From Sphingobacteriales bacterium (lineage in GTDB: Bacteria > Bacteroidota > Bacteroidia > Chitinophagales > UBA2359), in NCBI GenBank assembly GCA_016718845.1, contig JADKCK010000008.1, forward strand, positions 62,001-126,000: a DNA stretch of 64,000 bases, in the 5' to 3' direction. The stretch's first letter is position 1. Each line of letters starts with the position of its first letter. Both the position numbers and the translations under genes were made by a program. The notes beneath the pieces are model-generated. The model searched no databases. It was not told the origin of the DNA and saw nothing but the letters and a program-made list of their open reading frames with translations. This document shows positions 8,722 through 16,240 of the stretch, in pieces.

Positions 8722-9162
8722 TTATTTGTTATCGAGGGTTAAAAAGTTGAATGCTGCACTATCCACACTTTTAATTAATTGTCGTGATTTTTGGCTACTA
8801 TCAGTAAAACTTAACACTACAAATCGAGGGTAAATTAAGGCGCTAAACCGGTTACTTGATAAAACTACTTTACACGAGACAAACGAAACTACGGAGGATT
8901 GCCATTCGGTGCTATTATTGTTTAACCATTGTTGAAACAATCTAAATTTCGGAGAATCGGGCATTATTTGTTCCGTCGATACACAACCAAATTCTTCGCC
9001 AATTTGGATAGTTAAGGTTATGGTATCGTTTGGCTTTAATAAATAATTGGGATTGATGTTGGATTTAATAATCAACCTCGATACTTGTTCGGGGTCTATG
9101 TCAGAAAAACAAGCACTTATCATCAACCCAAACACTAAAAGTATGCTTGTGTATCTTTTCAT
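8722..9162 (-). CDS. Hypothetical lipoprotein
   Basis: 146 residues. The N-terminus is a lipoprotein signal (Lys-Arg, hydrophobic core, MISAC with Cys18). The mature part is beta-rich with two cysteines (EFGCVST and VSFVSCKVV) that could pair. No family was recognised. It lies 24 bases upstream of the DinB-like gene and 42 bases downstream of trpA's start side, on the same strand, so it may be read with its neighbours. Whether it belongs to the trpA transcript cannot be told from sequence. Confidence 0.7.
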   Translation of the reverse strand: MKRYTSILLVFGLMISACFSDIDPEQVSRLIIKSNINPNYLLKPNDTITLTIQIGEEFGCVSTEQIMPDSPKFRLFQQWLNNNSTEWQSSVVSFVSCKVVLSSNRFSALIYPRFVVLSFTDSSQKSRQLIKSVDSAAFNFLTLDNK

Positions 9163-9204
9163 CTTGTTTGGTTATTTTTTTTTGCTTCGTAGATAAAATA
9201 CTTA

Positions 9205-9981
9205 CTATGCTTGTTTGATACGTGCTACAAACGCTTTAATTGTTTCGGTTAGATTGGGTGTATTGGCAATGGCGCGTATAAAAGCACTACCAACAATAGC
9301 CCCGTTTAGGTGTTGACAAACCGTATCGAAGGTATTTTTGTTGTGTATGCCAAAGCCTACCACAATGGGGTTTTGCAATTGCAGGGTTTTTAGTTTTTTG
9401 AAATAACTGATTTGCGTATCGTCGAAATTATCGGTATTGCCCGTTATCCCCGACGACGAAACGGCATAAATAAATCCATTACTCAACATATCTATTTGGT
9501 GGATGCGCTCGATACTAGTTTGTGGTGTAACCAAAAAAATGTTTGACAATCCATATCGCTCAAAAATATTTTGGCAATGTGTTTCGTATTCTAACAAAGG
9601 TAAATCGGGCAAAATTAAGCCATCTATACCTACGGCTTGGCATTGCTCACAAAAACGCTCGATGCCGTATTGCAAAACGGGATTGTAGTAGCCCATCAGC
9701 AACAATGGAATTTGCACACTTGTACGTATATTTTTGAGTTGCTCGAACAATAAATCAATATTCATACCATTTTGCAAGGCTTGTTGACTGCTTTGCTGAA
9801 TGGTTAAACCGTCGGCAAGGGGGTCGGAGAAAGGCATACCTACCTCTACCATATCTACCCCACAGTTTTGTAGCTGCTCGATAATGGTTTGCGTATCGTT
9901 GAGTTGTGGAAAACCCGCAGTCATAAATACCGATAAAATACCACTGGGTTTTTGTTTAAAAAGTTGCTGTATGCGGTTCAA
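9205..9981 (-). CDS. trpA: Tryptophan synthase alpha subunit
   Basis: 258 residues. Cleaves indole-3-glycerol phosphate to indole and glyceraldehyde 3-phosphate; indole passes to TrpB through an internal tunnel. The acid/base residues are both present, Glu46 in DMVEVGMPFSDP and Asp57 in PLADG. Further family motifs are LLMGYYNP (about 95), DGLILPDLP (about 120), FIYAVSSSGITG (about 170) and the phosphate-binding VGFGIHNK (about 210) and GAIVGSAFIRAI (about 230). Length is normal. trpB lies upstream on the same strand but 390 bases away, unusually far for a trpBA pair. Confidence 0.96.
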   Translation of the reverse strand: MNRIQQLFKQKPSGILSVFMTAGFPQLNDTQTIIEQLQNCGVDMVEVGMPFSDPLADGLTIQQSSQQALQNGMNIDLLFEQLKNIRTSVQIPLLLMGYYNPVLQYGIERFCEQCQAVGIDGLILPDLPLLEYETHCQNIFERYGLSNIFLVTPQTSIERIHQIDMLSNGFIYAVSSSGITGNTDNFDDTQISYFKKLKTLQLQNPIVVGFGIHNKNTFDTVCQHLNGAIVGSAFIRAIANTPNLTETIKAFVARIKQA

Positions 9982-10371
9982 GTTTATTATTGATTATTAA
10001 TTATTGGTTGTTATTGATGAATTGTGGTGATTGTAACCTTTAATATATTTTTAATTTATAATGACATTTTAATACAAAAAACAAGATAGTATCACAAGAT
10101 ACGATTAAGGGCTTTTAAAAAGTGAAAGTCGTTATTAAAAGATGTTGATCATAGTGACGTTTTCGAACTAAAAAATTATCATTACGGGAGACTAGAACGG
10201 AACAAGACCAAGCAGGACTTAATCGTTCGTGGGCGAACAACTAAAAATAGTCTCAATAATTTGCCATAGCTTGCACTGTAGAAAAACGGTTCTGTCTAAA
10301 CGATAAGTTTTCATTTTGTGTGTTTTAATTATCAAATTATTTGTTTTTTTTAATAAACAATATATGTTGGT
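9982..10371. other. 390-base gap between trpB and trpA containing gene debris
   Basis: The right part holds a probable decayed small gene (see 10115-10314). The left part (9982-10110) is AT-rich, with the TTATTGATTATTAATTATTG words seen at many gene borders in this window. No promoter element or terminator stood out. Confidence 0.5.
10115..10314 (-). pseudogene. Remnant of a small protein gene
   Basis: An ATG at 10312-10314 opens MKTYRLDRTVF, after which the frame soon ends (31 codons). In another minus-strand frame, after two stop codons, the sequence continues DYF-stop-LFAHERLSPAW and ends near 10115. From memory this pattern (MKTYKLDRTVF start, then HERL..AW) resembles the ~70-100-residue proteins often paired with nucleotidyltransferase or toxin genes in Bacteroidota; no search could be run. 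If right, the gene is broken by at least one frameshift plus stops and lacks its C-terminus. Confidence 0.35.
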
Positions 10372-11550
10372 TTACCACTCAAAACTATTCATGTAGGTTT
10401 GCATATCTTTATCGCCACGCCCCGATAGGTTAACAACTACTACGTCGGTTGGTTGTAGGTTCATTTGGGGTAAAGCGCCAAAGGCATGTGCCGATTCTAA
10501 GGCAGGGATGATGCCCTCGGTGCGCGACAATAAAAGTGCCATTTCGAGGGCTTGGGCATCGGTTACGGCATAGAATTTGCCTCTGCCTGTTTCAAATAAA
10601 TGTGCATGAAGAGGACCAATACCCGGATAATCTAAGCCTGCCGAGATGCTATGTGGCTCTACAATTTGTCCATATTTATCTTGCATCAACATAGTTTTGC
10701 TACCATGTATAATACCAACGCTACCCTTTGCCAACGATGCGGCTGTAAAATTAGTATCTACACCCATACCAGCGGCTTCGGTACCAACAATTTGCACATT
10801 GGGGTTATCTAAAAAATGATAAAATGCACCTGCCGCGTTGCTTCCGCCACCTACACAAGCCACTACATAATCGGGGTTTGAGCGCCCAATTTGGCGAGTT
10901 AGCTGCTCTTTTATTTCGTGGCTTATCACCGACTGAAAGCGTGCTACCATGTCGGGGTACGGATGAGGACCCACTACCGAACCAATAATATAATGCGTAT
11001 GTACGGGGTCGTTCATCCAATTTCTGATGGCTTCGTTGGTAGCATCTTTTAGGGTGCGGCTACCCGACAAAGCAGGCACAACGGTTGCTCCTAACATTTT
11101 CATGCGGGCAACATTGGGGGCTTGTCGTTCCATATCTTTTTCGCCCATAAACACCACACATTCAAGGTTCATTAAAGCGCAAACAGTAGCCGTAGCTACG
11201 CCATGTTGCCCTGCACCTGTTTCGGCAATAATACGGGTTTTGCCCAATCGTTTTGCCAATAAAGCTTGACCAATAGTGTTGTTAATTTTATGCGCACCTG
11301 TATGGCACAAATCTTCGCGTTTTAGGTAGATTTGTGCTTTGAAAATTTCGGACAATCGGGCAGCGAAAAACAGCGGTGTTGGTCGCCCAACATAATGTTC
11401 TAGCAAATAATCAAACTCGGTTTTAAACGACTCGGAGTTGATAATGGATAAATACGATTGTCGTAGTTCTTCGACATTGGCATATAGCATTTCGGGGATA
11501 TACGCACCGCCAAATGTGCCGTAAAAACCGTTTGGATTAACTTGATACAT
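10372..11550 (-). CDS. trpB: Tryptophan synthase beta subunit
   Basis: 392 residues. The PLP enzyme joins indole and serine to make tryptophan. The PLP Lys is Lys88 in CHTGAHKINN, the phosphate-binding loop is VGGGSNAAG near 232-240, and the catalytic Glu region is ETGAGQHG (about 110-117). The C-terminal LSGRGDKDM is also typical. It is the TrpB1 form that pairs with TrpA, encoded downstream after a 390-base gap. The start gives the usual MYQVNPNGFYGTFGG-like N-terminus. Intact. No leader peptide or Trp-rich ORF was found in front, so attenuation is not supported. Confidence 0.97.
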   Translation of the reverse strand: MYQVNPNGFYGTFGGAYIPEMLYANVEELRQSYLSIINSESFKTEFDYLLEHYVGRPTPLFFAARLSEIFKAQIYLKREDLCHTGAHKINNTIGQALLAKRLGKTRIIAETGAGQHGVATATVCALMNLECVVFMGEKDMERQAPNVARMKMLGATVVPALSGSRTLKDATNEAIRNWMNDPVHTHYIIGSVVGPHPYPDMVARFQSVISHEIKEQLTRQIGRSNPDYVVACVGGGSNAAGAFYHFLDNPNVQIVGTEAAGMGVDTNFTAASLAKGSVGIIHGSKTMLMQDKYGQIVEPHSISAGLDYPGIGPLHAHLFETGRGKFYAVTDAQALEMALLLSRTEGIIPALESAHAFGALPQMNLQPTDVVVVNLSGRGDKDMQTYMNSFEW

Positions 11551-11613
11551 GGGTTGATGGTGATATTTCTGATTGTTTTACTTTCAACTTCTTTTTGTTG
11601 TTCTAAATACCAT

Positions 11614-11651
11614 AAATTGGGATAGCAAAACCTGTTTTACTATCCCAATTT
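11614..11651 (-). terminator. Inverted repeat after lpdA, probable terminator
   Basis: A 17-bp stem with one mismatch (11614-11630 with 11635-11651), loop of four bases. It lies 27 bases beyond the lpdA stop and 64 bases before trpB. The A/T-rich outer end provides only a short T-run, so termination strength is uncertain. Confidence 0.65.
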
Positions 11652-11677
11652 ATCATTTGTTAGCTATTGTTGTTTTC

Positions 11678-13090
11678 TTACAAGTGTATTACCTCGCCAT
11701 AGGCGGCAGCGGCGGCTTCCATGATAGCTTCGGACATGGTAGGGTGCGGGTGTATACTTTTGATAATTTCGTGGCCTGTTGTTTCGAGTTTGCGGGCCAC
11801 TACTACTTCGGCAATCATTTCGGTAACGTTAGCACCAATGAGATGAGCGCCAAGCCATTCACCATATTTGGCATCAAAAATTACTTTTACAAAACCTTGT
11901 TTATGCCCGGCAGCGCTAGCTTTGCCCGATGCGGTAAACGGAAACTTACCAACTTTTATGTCGTAGCCTGCTTCTTTGGCTTTGGCTTCGGTATAACCTA
12001 CCGATGCTATTTCGGGTTGGCAGTAGGTGCAGCCGGGTATGTTGTTGTAGTTAATAGGCTCCACGTGCATACCTTTGATATGTTCTACGCATAGTATGCC
12101 TTCGGCTGATGCTACGTGAGCTAAGGCGGGGTGTGGGGCGTTGTTAACTTTAATTACATCGCCTATGGCATAAACGCCTTTTACGTTGGTTTGGTAATAT
12201 TGGTTGGTGATGATAAAACCTTTATCGAGCTGTATGCCTAGGGTTTCTAAGCCAATGTTTTCGGTGTTTGGTGTTACGCCAACAGCCGATAGTACTACCT
12301 CACAATCAATCACTTTGGTAGCACCGTCTTTGTTTGATTTTAGCGTAACTTGGCAGCCTGTTGCGGTAGTTTCTATTTTTTCGGCGTTGGTATTGGTGTA
12401 TACATCAATGCCCAACATTTTGTACTGTTTTTCTAGTTCTTTCGATACGTCTTCGTCCTCAACGGGTACCATGCGCGGCATATACTCAACAATAGTTACT
12501 TTGGTACCTAACGAGTGGTAGAAATAAGCAAACTCAACACCTATTGCCCCCGACCCTACGATAAGCATGCTTTTAGGCTGTGTAGGCAGTGTCATGGCTT
12601 CGCGGTAGCCGATGATTTTTTTACCATCTTGTTTTAGGTTAGGTAATTCCCTCGAGCGTCCGCCAGTGGCTACTATAATATGAGGGGCGGTGTATTCGGT
12701 GGTTTGGTTGTTGGCATCGGTAACGGCAATTTTGTTGGCGGCTACTAGTTTGCCATTGCCCATAATAACGGTAATTTTATTTTTTTTGAGCAGAAACTGT
12801 ACGCCTTTGCTCATGCCATCGGCAACACCACGGCTACGTTTGACAACGGCGCCGAAGTCGGCTTTGGCACTCGATACCTCAATGCCATAATCTTTGGCGT
12901 GGTTGATGTAGTTAAATACTTGTGCGCTTTTTAGCAAGGCTTTTGTGGGTATGCAGCCCCAATTAAGGCAAATGCCACCAAGCGATTCGCGCTCAACAAC
13001 AGCTACTTTCATGCCCAACTGCGAGGCACGTATGGCGGCTACATATCCTCCGGGTCCGCTGCCCAATACAATTAAATCGAAAGAATTCAT
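11678..13090 (-). CDS. lpdA: Dihydrolipoyl dehydrogenase (E3)
   Basis: 470 residues. FAD flavoprotein that reoxidises dihydrolipoamide in the pyruvate and 2-oxoglutarate dehydrogenase and glycine cleavage complexes. The FAD-binding GSGPGGYVAA is near 10-19, the redox pair is Cys41/Cys46 in GGICLNWGCIP, the NAD-binding GSGAIGVEFA is near 178-188, the second FAD motif is VYAIGDV near 312-318, and the dimer active-site HPHPTMSE begins at 447. Complete and of normal length. It stands alone rather than beside E1/E2 genes, as is common in Bacteroidota. A -7 element lies about 145 bases upstream. Confidence 0.97.
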   Translation of the reverse strand: MNSFDLIVLGSGPGGYVAAIRASQLGMKVAVVERESLGGICLNWGCIPTKALLKSAQVFNYINHAKDYGIEVSSAKADFGAVVKRSRGVADGMSKGVQFLLKKNKITVIMGNGKLVAANKIAVTDANNQTTEYTAPHIIVATGGRSRELPNLKQDGKKIIGYREAMTLPTQPKSMLIVGSGAIGVEFAYFYHSLGTKVTIVEYMPRMVPVEDEDVSKELEKQYKMLGIDVYTNTNAEKIETTATGCQVTLKSNKDGATKVIDCEVVLSAVGVTPNTENIGLETLGIQLDKGFIITNQYYQTNVKGVYAIGDVIKVNNAPHPALAHVASAEGILCVEHIKGMHVEPINYNNIPGCTYCQPEIASVGYTEAKAKEAGYDIKVGKFPFTASGKASAAGHKQGFVKVIFDAKYGEWLGAHLIGANVTEMIAEVVVARKLETTGHEIIKSIHPHPTMSEAIMEAAAAAYGEVIHL

Positions 13091-13119
13091 TTTTTTAATG
13101 GTAAGTTGTAAATAAATTC

Positions 13120-13149
13120 CCCTCTTGGGAGGGGCAGGGGTGGGTTAAG
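13120..13149. repeat. GC-rich hairpin and GGGGCAGGGGTGGGTTAA word
   Basis: CCCCTC-TTGG-GAGGGG hairpin (13120-13135) followed by GGGGCAGGGGTGGGTTAA. A matching GGGGCAGGGTGGGTTAA occurs at 57254-57270, also followed by GTAAGTTGTAA-like words. Both lie next to a start codon on the minus strand. Confidence 0.6.
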
Positions 13150-13232
13150 GTAAGTTGTAAGTTTGGACTTGTGGCTGTTGGTTTCGGGCGTTTGGTTATT
13201 GGAGTTACAGCACAAGGGTAATAAATAGGTTG

Positions 13233-13240
13233 CAAAGGTA
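13233..13240 (-). promoter_or_regulatory. -7 element (TACCTTTG) upstream of lpdA
   Basis: Exact TAnnTTTG match on the minus strand, about 143 bases before the lpdA ATG; the resulting leader would include the GC-rich hairpin at 13120-13135. Confidence 0.45.
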
Positions 13241-13292
13241 CGCTTTTTAGTTGATTTTGGCTATATTCATTGTTATTTCGTGCAAATTATAC

Positions 13293-13892
13293 TCAAAAAG
13301 CAAACCCAATCATTACGCCCAAACGTAGTTTAATGCCGCTTGGTGCTTCGTATCGCAAGGGGTTGCGGGTAAGTATGTCGCCATTAAGTTTTGAGGATAC
13401 ATACATTGGATTGACAAACAACTCGGCGGCAAAGTGTTTGCCCAACACCCATTGATTACCTATTAAAATACCTGCACGCATTATATTGGCATTGCCCGAT
13501 GTGCTAAAAGTATCAACGGTTGCTGTTTGGGTAAGTTGACGTTTTTCGTAAAAATAGTTAGCTCCCACAAACAAGCCACGTGGGGCTGCCTCGTAGTTGC
13601 TGGTCAAATAATAGCGCACTTCTGGAAAAACAGAAAATCCTGTTTCTTTTTGACTAACATTAAAAAAGGTGCTATCGGCAAAAGCATCTTCGTTGTTCGA
13701 GGTAAAGATATAGTTACCACCCAATCCAACACTTATTTTGGGCGACACAGCCAATTCGTATTGCAAGCCATAACTATGCGAAAACACGCCAGCTAAATTG
13801 GTTTTAATAACGCTAGTTTGGGCTATTGTTTGGGTTTGCATAAACAGCAAATGCAAGGCGGCGATGAAAGCAATATTTAGTAATTTCTTCAT
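13293..13892 (-). CDS. DUF3575-type outer-membrane beta-barrel protein
   Basis: 199 residues from the ATG at 13890-13892, which opens a signal peptide (MKKLLNIAFIAALHLLF, cleavage after IAQ). A longer frame to 14072 runs into the divergent gene's promoter region and was rejected. The mature protein opens with VIKTNLAGVFSHSYGLQYELA, a start typical of DUF3575 outer-membrane proteins, and has alternating strands (ISVGLGGNY, GLFVGANYFYE, GILIGNQWV) ending in LGVMIGFAF with the terminal Phe of beta-barrels. Function is not known. It shares its upstream region with the triplicated T9SS cargo genes and has its own -7 box at 13920. Confidence 0.82.
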   Translation of the reverse strand: MKKLLNIAFIAALHLLFMQTQTIAQTSVIKTNLAGVFSHSYGLQYELAVSPKISVGLGGNYIFTSNNEDAFADSTFFNVSQKETGFSVFPEVRYYLTSNYEAAPRGLFVGANYFYEKRQLTQTATVDTFSTSGNANIMRAGILIGNQWVLGKHFAAELFVNPMYVSSKLNGDILTRNPLRYEAPSGIKLRLGVMIGFAF

Positions 13893-13919
13893 TTTTATAG
13901 TTAGTTGTAAATTAAACAG

Positions 13920-13927
13920 CAAAAGTA
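13920..13927 (-). promoter_or_regulatory. -7 element (TACTTTTG) for the DUF3575 gene
   Basis: TAnnTTTG on the minus strand, 28 bases before the ATG at 13892. The same CAAAAGTA word on plus is preserved in front of copies 2 and 3 of the cargo gene, where no divergent gene exists. Confidence 0.5.
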
Positions 13928-13989
13928 AGGCAAAAAAAATAGTTTTTAGGTAATAAAAGTTAAAAAATGCAAAAGAAAAAGGCAAATAA

Positions 13990-14019
13990 TTGTTTGCTTT
14001 TGTAAAAGCGCTACATTTG
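13990..14019 (+). promoter_or_regulatory. Bacteroidota promoter of cargo gene copy 1
   Basis: TTG (13990-13992), 19-base spacer, TACATTTG (14012-14019): a full -33/-7 pair. The leader to the ATG at 14060 is about 35 bases. Confidence 0.75.
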
Positions 14020-14059
14020 CAGCCGTTAATACAAATAATAACACTAAAACATTCATCAA

Positions 14060-14908
14060 ATGAAAAAAGCATTACTTTCGGTTCTCGGTTTTGTTTTTGC
14101 TTTTAATTCTTTTTCGGGTGTTGCACAACCTACTAGTTGTGCATTGGCAGGTGGTGCACCAACACCAGTAGCTCCGGTTTCTGTGGTTTGTGCCAACAAC
14201 TTTAATGCCAACGATTTGGCTATCACTTCGTACAGCTCGCAAGGTTCGCTTAACATCATTCAGGTGGTAGTGTCGCAGTTGCAACCCAACGACTCGTCGT
14301 TAATTGTTGGCTTGTCCGACGACGGAGCATTTGATTTTACTACTGCCAACGCAGGTGCTGCCCTTGCTTATGGCGATTACCAATTTAGGATATTTGCCTG
14401 CAACCAAGACGAATTAAACGTATTAGCTGATCAACTTAACCCATTGTCGCCTTTATTGTGTTATTGTCCTTCTACTATGCCCTTCGATGCCAACGGCAAT
14501 GCTAGGCTTATTGATTTATTTTCGACCTTAGCTTTGGTGTTTCCGGGCTTAACCGTTGAAGATGTAGAGTATGCTATTTGCTCGTTTTTACCAACTTTGG
14601 GAGCAAGCCTTCCATACGGATTGAGTGACCCATACACCGTAACATGGCAAGCAGATGGTTGCCTGTCGGGTATCAACGATGCACAAGCTAATGCCATCAA
14701 TGTAAGCACCAACAACTCAACAGCTGTTGTTAGTCTTAGCAACTCGGCTGCTACAACAGTTGGTATTTTTGACCTCAACGGCAAAGCCTTAGCTATGCAA
14801 ACCGTAAATGGTACAGCTACTTTCGACATTTCGGCTTATCCGGCAGGTATGTATGTTGTGCGTGCCAACAATGGTGCAACTACCACTACTACTAAGTTTG
14901 TAAAATAG
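14060..14908 (+). CDS. T9SS-secreted protein, tandem paralogue 1
   Basis: 282 residues. N-terminal signal peptide (MKKALLSVLGFVFAFNSFSGVAQ) sends it to the periplasm. A central domain of about 180 residues with no recognised fold follows, with NNFNANDLAITSYSS near 45 and DFTTANAGAALAYGDYQF near 95-112. The T9SS type A sorting domain starts near 210 (GIFDLNGKALAMQTVNG, then ISAYPAGMYVVRANN and a final TKFVK), so it is expected to be exported and anchored at the cell surface. The segment near 115-145 (LNPLSPLLCYCPSTMP) differs most from the two paralogues. A short Thr run precedes the C-terminal KFVK. No terminator separates it from copy 2. Confidence 0.85.
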   Translation: MKKALLSVLGFVFAFNSFSGVAQPTSCALAGGAPTPVAPVSVVCANNFNANDLAITSYSSQGSLNIIQVVVSQLQPNDSSLIVGLSDDGAFDFTTANAGAALAYGDYQFRIFACNQDELNVLADQLNPLSPLLCYCPSTMPFDANGNARLIDLFSTLALVFPGLTVEDVEYAICSFLPTLGASLPYGLSDPYTVTWQADGCLSGINDAQANAINVSTNNSTAVVSLSNSAATTVGIFDLNGKALAMQTVNGTATFDISAYPAGMYVVRANNGATTTTTKFVK

Positions 14909-15087
14909 CAAAAGCTAAACGGTATGGCTTTCTTTATCCACCCCAAAATGATTTAGCATTGTTTTAAAATCCACAAAAAAGCAACTAACATTTTAAGGCT
15001 AATGGTAAATCAAATAGCAAAAGTAAGGCAAAAAAAATAGTTTTTAGGTAATAAAAGTTAAAAAATGCAAAAGAAAAAGGCAAATAA

Positions 15088-15118
15088 TTGTTTGCTTTTG
15101 TAAAAAGCGCTACATTTG
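15088..15118 (+). promoter_or_regulatory. Promoter of cargo gene copy 2
   Basis: TTG (15088-15090), 20-base spacer, TACATTTG (15111-15118). Same as copy 1 except for one extra A in the spacer. Confidence 0.72.
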
Positions 15119-15158
15119 TAATCGTTAATACAAATAATAACACTAAAACATTCATCAA

Positions 15159-15989
15159 ATGAAAAAAGCATTACTTTCGGTTCTCGGTTTTGTTTTTGCT
15201 TTTAATTCTTTTTCGGGTGTTGCACAGCCTAATAGTTGTGCATTAGCAGATGTTGCACCAACACCTGTAGCTCCGGTTTCTGTGGTTTGTGCCAACAACT
15301 TTAATGCCAACGATTTGGCTATCACTTCGTACAGCTCGGAAGGCTGGTTTAACACCATTCAGGTGGTAGTATCGCAGTTGCAACCCAACGACTCGTCGTT
15401 AATTGTTGGCTTGTCCGACAACGGAGCATTTGACTTTACCACTGCCAATGCGGGTGCTGCCCTTGCTTATGGCGATTACCAATTTAGGATATTTGCCTGC
15501 AACCAAGCCGATTTAAATGCATTAGCTCATCAACTTGATGACCCACTTCCATGGGAGCCTTCTCTGCCCTTCGATGCCAACGGCAATGCTAGGCTTATTG
15601 ATTTATTTTCGATCTTAGCCTTGGTGTTTCCGAGCTTAACCGTCGAAGATGTAGAGTATGCTATTTGCTCGTTTTTACCAACTTTGGGAGCAAGCCTTCC
15701 ATACGGATTGAGTGACCCATACACCGTAACATGGCAAGCAGATGGTTGCCTGTCGGGTATCAACGATGCACAAGCTAATGCCATCAATGTAAGCACCAAC
15801 AACTCAACAGCTGTTGTTAGTCTTAGCAACTCGGCTGCTACAACAGTTGGTATTTTTGACCTCAACGGCAAAGCCTTAGCTATGCAAACCGTAAATGGTA
15901 CAGCTACTTTCGACATTTCGGCTTATCCGGCAGGTATGTATGTTGTGCGTGCCAACAATGGTACAACAACAACTAAGTTTGTAAAATAG
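15159..15989 (+). CDS. T9SS-secreted protein, tandem paralogue 2
   Basis: 276 residues. Same signal peptide and sorting domain as copy 1, and nearly identical DNA from about residue 150 to the end, which points to a very recent duplication or conversion between copies 1 and 2. The variable segment is different and shorter here (LDDPLPWEPSLP near 122-133), and the Cys pair found there in copy 1 is absent. Sorting domain as in copy 1, with a shorter Thr run (GTTTTKFVK). No known domain is recognised in the central part. Own promoter; no terminator after it. Confidence 0.85.
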   Translation: MKKALLSVLGFVFAFNSFSGVAQPNSCALADVAPTPVAPVSVVCANNFNANDLAITSYSSEGWFNTIQVVVSQLQPNDSSLIVGLSDNGAFDFTTANAGAALAYGDYQFRIFACNQADLNALAHQLDDPLPWEPSLPFDANGNARLIDLFSILALVFPSLTVEDVEYAICSFLPTLGASLPYGLSDPYTVTWQADGCLSGINDAQANAINVSTNNSTAVVSLSNSAATTVGIFDLNGKALAMQTVNGTATFDISAYPAGMYVVRANNGTTTTKFVK

Positions 15990-16169
15990 TAAAAGCTAAG
16001 CGATATTGATTCATCCACCAAAATAAGCAAATGACATAGCATTGTTTTAAAATGCACAAAAAGCAACTAACATTTTAAGGCTAATGGTAAATCAAACAGC
16101 AAAAGTAAGGCAAAAAAAATAGTTTTTAGGTAATAAAAGTTAAAAAATGCAAAAGAAAGAGGCAAAAAG

Positions 16170-16200
16170 TTGTTTGCTTTTGTAAAAAGCGCTACATTTG
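16170..16200 (+). promoter_or_regulatory. Promoter of cargo gene copy 3
   Basis: TTG (16170-16172), 20-base spacer, TACATTTG (16193-16200). The sequence between promoter and ATG has diverged (AACGTACTCTG in place of ACATTCATCAA). Confidence 0.72.
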
Positions 16201-16240
16201 CAGCCGTTAATACAAATAATAACACTAAAAACGTACTCTG

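Noticed and set aside
10219..10314. Short ORF MKTYRLDRTVF... as a trp leader peptide
   Set aside because: It has a single Trp, lies after trpB rather than before the operon, and no attenuator hairpin follows. Gene debris fits better.
14461..14829. 122- and 128-residue minus-strand ORFs inside the tandem cargo genes
   Set aside because: They are frame shadows repeated because the genes are duplicated; they lack a signal and do not appear full length in copy 3.
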